Shown in pieces: positions 16,148 to 24,157 of a stretch of DNA of 51,449 nucleotides. Within the stretch, counting starts at the first letter, position 1. Every line of letters starts with the position of its first letter. Both the position numbers and the translations under genes were made by a program. Source of the stretch: CABRXV01 sp900754955 (GTDB lineage: Bacteria; Actinomycetota; Coriobacteriia; Coriobacteriales; Eggerthellaceae); assembly GCA_902475005.1 (NCBI GenBank), contig CABRXV010000005.1:1-51449 (forward strand), written 5' to 3'. The notes beneath the pieces were generated by a model. It had not been told where the DNA came from. It ran no database searches and was given only the letters and a program-made list of their open reading frames with translations.

Positions 16148-16978
16148 TCAGAACAGCGCAAGCTGGCCGCTTGATGCGCGCTTGTCTGCCGCCGACTTGG
16201 TGCTCGATGCAGATTCAGCGGAAGCCGGATCATCGGCGTGCGCAGATAGTGCAACCGACGAAGCTCGCGCAAGCGCGACAAGATCTTCCAGGGAGCTGTT
16301 GGGGTCAAGCCACGTGAGCCCCGCCCGCTCGTCAAGCACGAGCGGCATGCGGTTGTGAACAGGCGCCACGACATCGTCCGGCTCGGTGGTGATCACCGAA
16401 AAGCGTTCATCTTGATAGATCCCCGCGATAAGAAAAACCGACGCCGCTTCTTCCGTTTCGCGAATTTCACCGTCTTCTCCGCCGCAAGCTGAACTTTCGC
16501 CAGCGGAAAGATTCCCTTCAGACTCTTGCCAGACGCGCGCAAAACGATACTGCCGTTTGACCGCTTTGCCCGTGCGTGGGCTTCGTACAGTTTCAGTGGC
16601 GTGCGACTCGTAGAATGCGCGCACGGGAATCGCGCAACGGCGGTGGAGGAGCGAGTCGTGCCACATGCTCGTGGGCTGCAGCGCCGATTCCAAACGCGTG
16701 TTGAAAAGCGGGCCGCGCTTCCATTCGACATGATATCCCCAGCTCATCTCAGCAACGGAGAGGCGGTCATGCGCATACAGGACGAGAAACGACGTTCCGT
16801 CGGGAAACACATCTCCGCCGCCGGCTTCCGCATTCAGTGCGCCTGTTGACCACGGGTTGCCGACCTCGTCGACAGCACACGCGCCATCGGCGAAGCCTTC
16901 ATCTCGCTGCAGCTGGATGAGGTCGCGCACAACGCGCCTCGTCTCGCCTAACGAGACCGATACAAAATGACGGCACAT
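16148..16978 (-). CDS. HMCES/YedK-type abasic-site DNA-crosslink protein with a possible sliding-clamp motif
   Basis: 276 residues of the SRAP family. These proteins bond covalently to abasic sites in single-stranded DNA and shield replication forks. The key positions are present: Met1-Cys2 with Cys2 as the crosslinking nucleophile once Met is removed, the Asn of FNTRLES, the Glu of AFYES, and the His of VHNRMPLVL. The ATG follows GAAGGAGG. The segment after the fold is Ala/Ser-rich and ends in QLALF, which fits the beta-clamp-binding pentapeptide QLxLF. E. coli YedK lacks such a tail, whereas human HMCES has a PCNA-binding PIP box near its C-terminus. It is a stand-alone gene. Confidence 0.92.
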   Translation of the reverse strand: MCRHFVSVSLGETRRVVRDLIQLQRDEGFADGACAVDEVGNPWSTGALNAEAGGGDVFPDGTSFLVLYAHDRLSVAEMSWGYHVEWKRGPLFNTRLESALQPTSMWHDSLLHRRCAIPVRAFYESHATETVRSPRTGKAVKRQYRFARVWQESEGNLSAGESSACGGEDGEIRETEEAASVFLIAGIYQDERFSVITTEPDDVVAPVHNRMPLVLDERAGLTWLDPNSSLEDLVALARASSVALSAHADDPASAESASSTKSAADKRASSGQLALF

Positions 16979-17044
16979 GCCGCCTCCTTCCGAATGCCAT
17001 CAGCGCCGAAGCTGCTGTAGCGCGTCGTCCCGATTTCGGCAATC

Positions 17045-17962
17045 CTACACCAGCCGGAACGCGCGCTGGACGCCTTGGGCCACGACGCCGTCCTCCTTAA
17101 GATGGCCGAGCAGCAGCGGCGATGTGGGATCGTGCTCCTCACGGTAGTTCCGCAGCGCCTTTTCGGGGCTTTTGTTCGCATAGCAGTAGCGGCAGCCGTT
17201 GGGGCAGCTGTCGTACGCGCCGATGTCGCGACTTTCGATGCAGTGGCAGCCACGGCGCGCGCCCTTGTGCTTGCGCGGGCGGAACGCGATGCCGTTCGCT
17301 GCACCGAGAATCTCAAGCGTCATGCAGCCGCTTTGATGGATGCCGTAGCGCGACCAATCCTGGTCCGTTCCGCACGTCTGCAGCCAGATGCCGTGCTTCG
17401 CGGCGATCGCGCCCAATCCCGCCGCAAGGCGGTCCATGTCGTTCGTGTCCATCACGATGAGTTCGGGCATGTTGAACTGCAGCTTGCGGTAGATTTCCAC
17501 GAACGAGAAAATGCAGCGGTCGACATGCCCGGCAAGCTTCCCGCAGAGGTAGTCGAACGTCTCGAAGTGCCGCTCGATCGTGTAGTCGCGCGTGAGCAGC
17601 ACGGGATCGTAGCGCCAGCAGATGCGCTGCGCTCCGACGATGCGCTCGAGTGCGTAGAGCGTCTCCACCGATTCGTCGATGCTCGGCACGCGCGGTTCGA
17701 TATCGTGCCCGTACGCGGTGATGGTGTAGTTGAAGTGCGTGTTGAAACGGCTCGTGATCTCGTGCAGACGGGGCCGGATCGGCGCGTAGTTCTTGGAGCA
17801 GAACTCCACCACGTCAACGACGGCGGGGTCGAGCTCGTAGCGGGTGACCTTGTTGGGAAACAGCGGATTGCGCGCAAGTGCAAAGCCCTCTTCGAACCGC
17901 TTGAGCAGCCAGGGCGTGTACCACTGAACCGTGTCCGTACGGGCCCCTGTGTTGATGATCAT
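17045..17962 (-). CDS. DUF1848 (SplB-like) Fe-S protein
   Basis: 305 residues from ATG 17962, which has GAGAAAGG just upstream and gives the family-typical start MIINTGARTDT; longer in-frame starts lack this support. DUF1848 proteins resemble the spore photoproduct lyase/radical SAM fold, and their reaction is unknown. The C-terminus carries a cysteine set, CHC then CPNGCRYCYAN (about residues 250-275), fit for an Fe-S cluster. The middle has an (alpha/beta) barrel character with FSFVEIYRK. It is a single gene on the minus strand. Nothing notable is seen in the gap to the previous gene. Confidence 0.85.
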   Translation of the reverse strand: MIINTGARTDTVQWYTPWLLKRFEEGFALARNPLFPNKVTRYELDPAVVDVVEFCSKNYAPIRPRLHEITSRFNTHFNYTITAYGHDIEPRVPSIDESVETLYALERIVGAQRICWRYDPVLLTRDYTIERHFETFDYLCGKLAGHVDRCIFSFVEIYRKLQFNMPELIVMDTNDMDRLAAGLGAIAAKHGIWLQTCGTDQDWSRYGIHQSGCMTLEILGAANGIAFRPRKHKGARRGCHCIESRDIGAYDSCPNGCRYCYANKSPEKALRNYREEHDPTSPLLLGHLKEDGVVAQGVQRAFRLV

Positions 17963-18109
17963 GCGAACCTTTCTCGCCATTCCGCAGAGCAGATGCCTCA
18001 TGCGGAATACGAACTTACGTTCGCTATTATAACAGACATGCAAGTACAACGGCAGAAGGGAGGTTGACGGCAAGCGACCCGCTCTCTCGCTATCCGCCTG
18101 CGGAAAGAT

Positions 18110-18132
18110 GACAAGTGGACAGGTCGTTCGTC
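18110..18132. repeat. Dispersed palindrome copy, directly after the dmsC-like stop
   Basis: GACAAGTGGAC (18110-18120), A, then GGTCGTTCGTC (18122-18132). It lies one base beyond the stop codon of the minus-strand DmsC-type gene, where it could form the 3' hairpin of the operon transcript. A degraded second copy starts near 18069. Confidence 0.8.
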
Positions 18133-18133
18133 G

Positions 18134-19090
18134 TTATTTCCGCAGACGTGCCACCCAGCGAACTTGGACCGGCGTCTCGTAGAACAGGTGCCGGTGGGCG
18201 GCGTGCACGCCAATCTGCCCCATGGCTATCGCAACCGTCGCTGCAGCGATGCCGATCTTCGGAACGGCGCCCAAGCTTTCCGCCAGCAGGGCAGCAACCA
18301 GAAGCGCGCACAGAAGAGCCTCCAACACCCACAACCGCCTCACGAAGGACCAGAGCCCAGCGTATCGTTCCAGCGTCAGCGGAGCCCGCTCGTCAGACGA
18401 CGCAACGAGCGCTCTGAGTCGCTGGCGTCGCAGGCAATGCGAGGCAACGTCGAGCGCCACCCCGCCGAGGGCGGCAGCAGCGAGCACCGTTGCGGCAAGC
18501 GGGCTCGCCACCGTAGCCCCCGCGCTTGCGAAAAGAATTGCCGACCCGGCGCCAAGAACGCACGCCCAAAGCTCCATCAGCCCCTCGGGGCCACACCACG
18601 CAGGTCGCGGGGATACCTGGTAAGCGCGCGCAATGACATACATGAGGATCGCGCCGATCACGCATCCCGTCGCCTCAAGCAACAACGCCGCCGCTCCCGA
18701 TCCTGCCAGGCTCGCTGCTGCCCACGCGGTCAGGGCTACCCAGAACGCTCCCACGAGAAGAATCTCGCGGGAAAGCCAAGAGCTGCGCAGGTTCGTCAAA
18801 GACCGCGGCGCCCGCAGGGGTTTCGCCAAATGACCGATAGACGCGAGCATGCCGATGCTGCACAGCGCCCATGCGATGAGTGCCGGCAGCGCGCCCGTCG
18901 CCAAGGCGCCCGAAGCGCCCAGCACCGAATCGCCCGAGAGCAGCCCAGGCAATACCGCCGAGCCCGACGGGCCGTCAGCCAGCGACGCCGTAAATCCGAA
19001 GAGAGCAACGCCAAGAGCTGCCGGCTCGCACGTGGTGAACGCGATGAGGGGCAGCTCGCTTCGGCGTTGTTCGTTCAGCGGCACCGACAT
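18134..19090 (-). CDS. DmsC-type membrane anchor subunit of a molybdoenzyme
   Basis: 318 residues with about eight hydrophobic helices, the DmsC anchor layout. These subunits bind menaquinol and pass electrons to the Fe-S subunit. It starts with a charged N-terminus (NEQRRSELPLIAFTT) typical of DmsC. The ATG at 19090 lies 16 bp after the DmsB-type stop and has GGAAG upstream. It is the last gene of the MBL-DmsA-DmsB-DmsC operon and is followed at once by the dispersed palindrome. Family membership is clear from topology and context; sequence conservation in DmsC is weak, so the quinone site cannot be placed. Confidence 0.85.
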   Translation of the reverse strand: MSVPLNEQRRSELPLIAFTTCEPAALGVALFGFTASLADGPSGSAVLPGLLSGDSVLGASGALATGALPALIAWALCSIGMLASIGHLAKPLRAPRSLTNLRSSWLSREILLVGAFWVALTAWAAASLAGSGAAALLLEATGCVIGAILMYVIARAYQVSPRPAWCGPEGLMELWACVLGAGSAILFASAGATVASPLAATVLAAAALGGVALDVASHCLRRQRLRALVASSDERAPLTLERYAGLWSFVRRLWVLEALLCALLVAALLAESLGAVPKIGIAAATVAIAMGQIGVHAAHRHLFYETPVQVRWVARLRK

Positions 19091-19106
19091 AGCGCTTCCG
19101 CAGCTT

Positions 19107-19634
19107 CTACAGGAGGCGGCCCGCCGCGCTCAGGCGCTTGGCAGCCGTTTCGCGCGGAACATTTGCGGCGCCCTCGACGGGCTCCAGGGTGATCGCTCCG
19201 CCGCAGCAGCTCTGTACGCAGGCGGGTTGCTTGCCCGCACGCAGGCGGTCGATGCACATGTCGCACTTGACCATGAGGCCGTCGCGGTCGAACTGGGGCG
19301 CGCCGAACTCGCATGCCCACGAGCAGTACCTGCAACCGATGCACTTGTCGTGGTCCACCAACACCGCGCCGAACTGCGGGTCGCGGTAGATCGCCCCAGC
19401 GGGGCACACGCTCATGCACGCGGCATCGCCGCAGTGCATGCAGGCCATGCTGACGTACTGGATCGGGTGCGGGCCTTCCTCCGATTTGAGCTCGATCACC
19501 TGCCGGAGGCGCGGCCCGCATGTGCCGGGTTCCTCCTGCACATGCGGTCTTGCGCGATGCTCGGATTTGCAGGCGACCTCGCAGGCGAAGCACTGCGCGC
19601 AGCGCTTGACGTTGAAGTGAAATGCGTACTGCAT
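19107..19634 (-). CDS. DmsB-type electron-transfer subunit with four [4Fe-4S] clusters
   Basis: 175 residues with the four cysteine groups of DmsB/NrfC/PhsB proteins: CAQCFACEVAC (about 12-22), CMHCGDAACMSVCP (about 65-78), CIGCRYCSWAC (about 98-108) and CDMCIDRLRAGKQPACVQSC (about 123-142). It carries electrons between the membrane anchor and the catalytic subunit. It is slightly shorter than E. coli DmsB (205 residues). The start lies 2 bp past the DmsA-type stop, with GAGGTAG inside the end of that gene, so translation is likely coupled. Confidence 0.93.
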   Translation of the reverse strand: MQYAFHFNVKRCAQCFACEVACKSEHRARPHVQEEPGTCGPRLRQVIELKSEEGPHPIQYVSMACMHCGDAACMSVCPAGAIYRDPQFGAVLVDHDKCIGCRYCSWACEFGAPQFDRDGLMVKCDMCIDRLRAGKQPACVQSCCGGAITLEPVEGAANVPRETAAKRLSAAGRLL

Positions 19635-19636
19635 GG

Positions 19637-21799
19637 CTACCTCGCCTCCTGCTCGGCGTCGATCTTGTCAACGCGTCCCAGACACATCGTGTAGTTGGCC
19701 TGGCTCGATATGGGATCGAGCGCGTCGTCGATGCCCAGTTCGTTGTAGTTCTGACCGGCCCAACCGCCGGGTACGTACAGCCATCCGCGCTTGATGATGG
19801 GAGTGGGTTCAGCCTTGATGAGGATGGACCCGCGCGGAGACGATACCTTGACCAGCTCGCCGTCGTGAATGTCGAGCTCGCGCGCCCAGGCGCTGTTGAT
19901 CCATAGGTACGCCTCGGGTTGCATCTCGCGTAGCCACGGGATGGTGCGGCGCTGTTCGTGCACGTACATGGGGCCGCTTCGACCGGTGAACACGACGCAG
20001 GGGTACTCCTTCGCCACTTCGGGTTGCGCGCGCGGGCTCTCGGAAGGCTCGATCCAGCTGGGCAGCGGATCGAAGCCGTTTTCCTCGAGCACCTCGCTCC
20101 AGATGTTCGCCTTGCCGCCCGGCGCGCGGAAGCCGACCTTCTTGAACTTCTCGTATTCGATCGTGTCGAACACGATGCCTGACGGGTTCTGCGTAAGCTG
20201 CTCGTAGGTAATGCCCGAGGGGGCGAGGTCGGCGTCGATGTAGTACGTGATGTCCTCGGTGGGGAACTCTTCGGTGAACCCGAGGGCGCGCGCGAGCTTG
20301 ATCATGATGATCTCGTCGGGCAGCGCCTCGCCCACGGTGACGCATTTTTGGCGCAGGGTGAGGATGGGCAGCCACACGTCGGACTTGAACCATTCGGGCT
20401 CAGTGCGCTCGAGATAGGTCGCCGCCGGAAGCACGAGGTCGGCGAGCTCAGCAGTCTCGCACAGGTAGGGGTCGATCACGCAGATGTAGTCGACGTTCGC
20501 CATGGCGGCGCGCGTCACCTTGGGCTGGGGCTGCGTGACCATGATGTTGGCGCCTTGGAAGATGGCTACCTTCAGCTTGCCCTCGTGCATGAGGCGGTAC
20601 ACGTCGGGCGTGGGCAGGAGGCCCTGGCCGTTGAACAAGAGTGGCCAGCTTGAGTCGGGGTGGTTGTAGGGCGGCACGTGGAACATCTTGGTGGGATGGT
20701 CGGGAACCTTGCCGTCCATCATGCGACTGACCAGCGTGAAGTCGGGGTCTCGGTCGGGGCTCTTCGCTGTGAACACGTCGCAGCCGATACGATCGAGATG
20801 CCCGGTGATGATGCGCAGGATGCACAGCGCGCGCGTCGTCTGCGTGACGTTCACGCGTCCTTCCAGACCGTGGCCCGACACGATGCCAGCGCGCTTCGTG
20901 GTGGCGTACTCCACCGCCAGGGCTTCGATGTCGGCCGCAGGGACGCCCGTGATCTCTTCGGCCCACGCGGGCGTGTACGGAACGCCCTGATTGTTCTGCC
21001 CGCGCACATGGGCGGAGAGTCGTTTGAGCCCGGGATCATTGGTGTAGGCGTCCACGAATGCGGCGTCCCATAGGCCCTTGTCCACGATGGTGTAGATCAT
21101 CGCGAGCATGAGGGCGAGGTCGGTTCCGGGTTCGGGCTGCAGATGAACATCGGCCGTGGCCGCCAGGTGGAAGTGCAACGGGTCGATGCACACGAGTCTG
21201 GCGCCGCGCTCGTGGGCGTCGTAGATCTTCCGCAGCGAGGGCGCCACGCTGAACGCCGGCTGCTTGCCCCAGAAGATGAGCAGATCGGCGTTGTCGTAGT
21301 CGCAGTGGCTCGGCATGCCGCCGTACGTCATGCCCTCCATGATGGCACGGGGGACGAAGCATTCGGAGCCGCCCATGCCGACGTCGGTGCCCACCACGTG
21401 CGCCACGCGCTGCGTCATGTCGTAGGTGAAGCCCCAGCCAGGTGCTTGCCCGCGAATAAAGGCGACGGAACGCCCGCCGTGCTCATCCACGGCGGCTCTT
21501 ACCTTGCCGGCAAGCTCCGTGATCGCTTCGTCCCAGCTCATGCGTTCCCACTTGCCTTCTCCGCGCGCTCCTGCGCGGCGCACCGGGTGCATGAGCCGGC
21601 GCGGATCATGCGCGATCTGCGGGCCCGCCTGGCCTTTCGAGCAGATGGCGCCGCCGGTACGGGGATCTCCTGGAACGCCCTCCACCTGGACGACGCGTCC
21701 GTTTTCGACCGTCACGTCTATGGGACAGCAATTGTGACAGCCCCCGCATACGGAGCGGATGACCTCGCTTGCGCACAGGTTCTCTCGTTGTTGCATCAT
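19637..21799 (-). CDS. Molybdopterin oxidoreductase catalytic subunit (DmsA/PsrA-type), no Tat signal
   Basis: 720 residues of the DMSO-reductase family. The N-terminal [4Fe-4S] site is Cys18-x2-Cys21-x3-Cys25-x27-Cys53, exactly the family spacing. The likely metal ligand is Cys147 in MGGSECFVPR, which fits Cys-ligated members such as polysulfide/thiosulfate-type enzymes rather than Ser-ligated DMSO reductase. The molybdopterin-dinucleotide domain at the C-terminus has VVFTGRSGPMY and WLYVPGGW. No twin-arginine signal precedes the domain, so it should act in the cytoplasm, unless an upstream start was lost. The substrate cannot be read. An MBL-fold gene precedes it by 35 bp in the same operon. 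Confidence 0.92.
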   Translation of the reverse strand: MMQQRENLCASEVIRSVCGGCHNCCPIDVTVENGRVVQVEGVPGDPRTGGAICSKGQAGPQIAHDPRRLMHPVRRAGARGEGKWERMSWDEAITELAGKVRAAVDEHGGRSVAFIRGQAPGWGFTYDMTQRVAHVVGTDVGMGGSECFVPRAIMEGMTYGGMPSHCDYDNADLLIFWGKQPAFSVAPSLRKIYDAHERGARLVCIDPLHFHLAATADVHLQPEPGTDLALMLAMIYTIVDKGLWDAAFVDAYTNDPGLKRLSAHVRGQNNQGVPYTPAWAEEITGVPAADIEALAVEYATTKRAGIVSGHGLEGRVNVTQTTRALCILRIITGHLDRIGCDVFTAKSPDRDPDFTLVSRMMDGKVPDHPTKMFHVPPYNHPDSSWPLLFNGQGLLPTPDVYRLMHEGKLKVAIFQGANIMVTQPQPKVTRAAMANVDYICVIDPYLCETAELADLVLPAATYLERTEPEWFKSDVWLPILTLRQKCVTVGEALPDEIIMIKLARALGFTEEFPTEDITYYIDADLAPSGITYEQLTQNPSGIVFDTIEYEKFKKVGFRAPGGKANIWSEVLEENGFDPLPSWIEPSESPRAQPEVAKEYPCVVFTGRSGPMYVHEQRRTIPWLREMQPEAYLWINSAWARELDIHDGELVKVSSPRGSILIKAEPTPIIKRGWLYVPGGWAGQNYNELGIDDALDPISSQANYTMCLGRVDKIDAEQEAR

Positions 21800-21834
21800 T
21801 GCCTCTTCTCGTTGCGTTGTTGCGGTGGTTGCCG

Positions 21835-22536
21835 CTAATCCAGCAGGCTTTCCACTTCTTCGCGGGTGTAGGTCTCGCCGTGGCCGCCGTAGAAGGTGTC
21901 AGCCTCTTCGAGCAGCCGGCGCACAGACGCCTTCGCCTTTTCGAGATCGTTCATAACCCAGTTGAAGCCGACGGTGCGATCGGGGTACATCTCTTCGAGC
22001 GGCTGCACGGTGTGCCAGTCGAGGAAGGTGTCGCCTGAGAAGGCGGTACGGTCGTCCATGACGAGCGAGATGTGCGAGTCGGTATGGCCAGGCGTGTAGA
22101 TGATCTTGCCAGGGAAGCCCCAGTCGTGCAGGTCGTAATCGTCGTCGCCTACGACAATGTCGGGCTTGACCTGCGGCACGGGCAGCTTGAAGCTCTCGTC
22201 CATGAAGTCCATGAAGGGCTGGTATTGCTGGGCGCGCTCGCCGAATGCGTACAGGTTCTCCTTCTTGCCGGTCTCGAGGAATTCGACGGCGTTCTTGTGG
22301 CAGAGCACGGGTGCGCCAGTGAGCTCTTTCCATGCGCCGAGGAGCTGCATGTGGTCGAAGTGGTCGTGGCTCACGATGATGAGGTCGATCTCCGCGGGGT
22401 TGACGCCCTGCTCCTCGAGGAATGCGGGAAGTTTCTCGGGCTCCAGAATGGCGCCGCAGTCGAACAGCACCGTTTTGTCGCCGGCTTCGATGACGTAGGA
22501 ATTCACGAAGAAGAAGGTCAGCTTCTTGACGCCCAT
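21835..22536 (-). CDS. MBL-fold metallo-hydrolase heading the molybdoenzyme operon
   Basis: 233 residues from ATG 22536 with an ideal CTAAGGAGG site; the open frame continues far upstream without support. The metal motif SHDHFDH (about residues 60-66) is the HxHxDH signature, and YTPGHTDSH and the FSGDTF Asp complete the two-metal site. Members include glyoxalase II, sulfur dioxygenases, lactonases and diiron flavoproteins. The short C-terminus ends with GGHGE. It lies 35 bp upstream of the DmsA-type gene on the same strand, so it may process the substrate or product of that enzyme; this is inference. Confidence 0.88.
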   Translation of the reverse strand: MGVKKLTFFFVNSYVIEAGDKTVLFDCGAILEPEKLPAFLEEQGVNPAEIDLIIVSHDHFDHMQLLGAWKELTGAPVLCHKNAVEFLETGKKENLYAFGERAQQYQPFMDFMDESFKLPVPQVKPDIVVGDDDYDLHDWGFPGKIIYTPGHTDSHISLVMDDRTAFSGDTFLDWHTVQPLEEMYPDRTVGFNWVMNDLEKAKASVRRLLEEADTFYGGHGETYTREEVESLLD

Positions 22537-22548
22537 CGTATCCTCCTT

Positions 22549-22560
22549 AGGACGCGTCCT
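22549..22560. promoter_or_regulatory. Perfect 12-bp palindrome upstream of the molybdoenzyme operon
   Basis: AGGACGCGTCCT lies 12 bp upstream of the MBL gene start and abuts its ribosome site. It could be an operator. No known regulator motif is matched. Confidence 0.4.
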
Positions 22561-22693
22561 GCTCCATCGCCCGCGGTGGATGGGAGTTGCGCCGCTGGGC
22601 GAATTTCCCTTTCGCCATCGTATCACATTGAGGGAAGGGTACTTGAAGAAGCGGAACGACGTAAACCTCGCGGAGCCAGCTTCTTTGATGCGT

Positions 22694-22716
22694 GACAAGT
22701 GAACAGGTCGTTTGTC
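22694..22716. repeat. Dispersed palindrome copy
   Basis: GACAAGTGAAC, A, GGTCGTTTGTC with flanking CGT and ATC. It lies between the divergent MBL operon and the guanidinium exporter, upstream of the exporter promoter. Confidence 0.8.
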
Positions 22717-22749
22717 ATCAAAACGCCGAATGCCCAGCAGTTGTCGTGC

Positions 22750-22843
22750 TACAATGCGGCTGAGCTTTCGGATACCCCCTGAGCTCCCTGACGAGGGCAG
22801 CCGTACCAGGATCGCAAAGACGGCGCGTGACAGAAGGGAGCTC
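22750..22843 (+). promoter_or_regulatory. Guanidine-III riboswitch with translational expression platform
   Basis: Bases 22786-22826 match the guanidine-III (ykkC-III) aptamer: CCTGACGAGG, then GCCGTACCAGG, then AAAGACGGCGC, the same order and conserved core as the Thermobifida fusca RNA. Just 5' of it, GAGCTCCC (22781-22788) is the exact complement of GGGAGCTC (22836-22843), which holds the ribosome site. Without guanidine the site would be paired; aptamer folding uses CCTG/CAGG and would free it. A -10 box TACAAT is at 22750-22755. The gene that follows is a guanidinium exporter, as expected. Confidence 0.9.
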
Positions 22844-22845
22844 TT

Positions 22846-23169
22846 ATGGCATGGGTCGTTCTTGTTCTTTCCGGCATGATGGAGGCGGTGTGGGCCACCG
22901 CGCTCGGCAAATCCGACGGATTCACTAACCCAATTCCGACCATCGTATTCTTCATCGGTCTCGCGGCGAGCATGATCGGGCTCGGATGGGCCACGAAAAC
23001 ACTGCCGATCGGCACCGCTTATGCGGTTTGGGTTGGCATAGGGGCGGCGCTCACCGTCATCTACGCGATGGTGTCGGGTGCCGAGCCTGTTTCTGTGGCG
23101 AAGATCGTGCTGATCACCGTGCTCGTCGGCTGCGTCGTCGGGCTCAAGCTGGTGTCGGAGTCCCACTAG
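22846..23169 (+). CDS. gdx: SMR-family guanidinium exporter (Gdx/SugE)
   Basis: 107 residues, four membrane helices, the standard size of small multidrug resistance proteins. Glu13 in the first helix (LVLSGMMEAVWA) is the essential proton/substrate residue. TAYAVWVGIGA in the third helix is the SugE/Gdx version of the signature. Gdx proteins are dual-topology dimers that export guanidinium ion in exchange for protons. The guanidine-III riboswitch immediately upstream, with its anti-ribosome-site pairing, confirms the subfamily. It is a single-gene unit, ended by two dispersed palindrome copies. Confidence 0.95.
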   Translation: MAWVVLVLSGMMEAVWATALGKSDGFTNPIPTIVFFIGLAASMIGLGWATKTLPIGTAYAVWVGIGAALTVIYAMVSGAEPVSVAKIVLITVLVGCVVGLKLVSESH

Positions 23170-23187
23170 GCAACAGAGGGCGAAGGC

Positions 23188-23230
23188 GGCAAGCGGATAG
23201 GTCGGGTGACAAGCGGACAGGTCGCTTGTC
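23188..23230. repeat. Dispersed palindrome: one degraded and one good copy in tandem
   Basis: A degraded copy starts at 23188 (GGCAAGCGGATAGGTCGGG). A full copy follows at 23208-23230: GACAAGCGGAC, A, GGTCGCTTGTC, with GGT and ACC outside. They lie just after the exporter stop. Confidence 0.8.
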
Positions 23231-23317
23231 ACCACACTGCGACGGAACGATGATCGTGCTTGCTGCGCGTTCGCGTTGCGGGCTCGTGATATTCTTACAT
23301 CGAAGGTAAAAACACGA

Positions 23318-23454
23318 TTCCGTTGGGTAGTCGGAATGCGGGCAAAGCGCTGCGGCGAGCTCGTCAGTAACCTGCCTTTGAGGTTGTCCCTCCTTCACGT
23401 AAGCACGCGTGATCGCCACGTGTGCGTGAGCATGCTCGCAAGAACGTGAAGGAG
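23318..23454 (+). promoter_or_regulatory. yjdF riboswitch with anti-ribosome-site pairing
   Basis: The leader upstream of the YjdF gene holds conserved-looking blocks GGGTAGTCGGAATGCGGGCA and AACCTGCCTTTGAGG (from about 23323 to 23384), consistent with the yjdF RNA class that senses azaaromatic compounds. CTCCTTCACG (23390-23399) is the exact complement of CGTGAAGGAG (23445-23454), which contains the ribosome site, so control is probably translational. The identification rests on position, the gene and partial recall of the consensus; a covariance search would settle it. Confidence 0.75.
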
Positions 23455-23459
23455 AGTAT

Positions 23460-23876
23460 ATGGGCATGAGCAAACTCACGGTTCGGTTCGAGGATCCGTT
23501 CTGGGTCGGCATCGTTGAGGTCGAAGACGAGAGGGGCTACCAGGTCGCCCGTCACGTCTTTGGAGCAGAGCCCACAACCCCGGAGGTTCTGCGTTTCGTG
23601 TGCGACAGGTGGCGAGAATTCCGTTTCACGGACAGCATCCAGATTAAAGTTGAGCAGACGAAGCGAATCAACCCGAAAAGACTTCGCCGAATGATCGAGC
23701 GGGAAATACGATCAAACGCCCGACGAGGAACGAGATCACAGCAAGTCCTCGCTGAGCAGCGCGAATCGGCGAAGGCGGCGAGCAAGTCTCTCTCTAGCGC
23801 GCAGCGTGAAGAGCAACGCCGTGAGAAGTTCGCGAAAAAGACGGAGAAACGCAAGCAGAAGCACCGCGGACACTAG
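23460..23876 (+). CDS. yjdF: YjdF family protein (DUF2992)
   Basis: 138 residues. The N-terminal half (LTVRFEDPFWVGIVE, then FGAEPTTPEVLRFV) is the DUF2992 domain; the C-terminal third is highly basic with Lys/Arg/Gln-rich helices (KSLSSAQREEQRREKFAKK), suggesting nucleic-acid binding or coiled coil. The function is unknown; in other bacteria the gene is controlled by the yjdF riboswitch and may protect against toxic aromatic compounds. Start ATG 23460 has GAAGGAG 5 bases upstream; ATG 23466 is a close alternative. It stands next to the guanidinium exporter, so two riboswitch-controlled detoxification-type genes are side by side. Confidence 0.93.
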   Translation: MGMSKLTVRFEDPFWVGIVEVEDERGYQVARHVFGAEPTTPEVLRFVCDRWREFRFTDSIQIKVEQTKRINPKRLRRMIEREIRSNARRGTRSQQVLAEQRESAKAASKSLSSAQREEQRREKFAKKTEKRKQKHRGH

Positions 23877-23988
23877 CGAGTGTTCGTGCGAGGCCAGCTC
23901 CTCTGCAAGATGGTTCGATGGGATCGCTGCCACAACTAAGCGACCCATATGGTCAACGTCACCGCCTGCCATCTGGGGAGCAGATGGT

Positions 23989-24011
23989 GGCAAACGACCT
24001 GTCCGCTTGCC
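23989..24011. repeat. Dispersed palindrome copy (inverted orientation)
   Basis: GGCAAACGACC, T, GTCCGCTTGCC with GGT and ACC outside. It lies in the 281-bp gap between yjdF and the sigma fragment, where nothing else is recognised. Confidence 0.8.
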
Positions 24012-24157
24012 ACCGGCACCTGTTGCGCTCAGACGTCGCGAGCGCCAATCTGGAAATGCTCCGTCACATTTCCTCTTCCCGCGTGTGTAGTAAGAGAGGG
24101 GAAGGTTCTGAAAGACCCTCCAGCGCAATCGCGACGACCCGTGAAGGAGGCGAGAAA

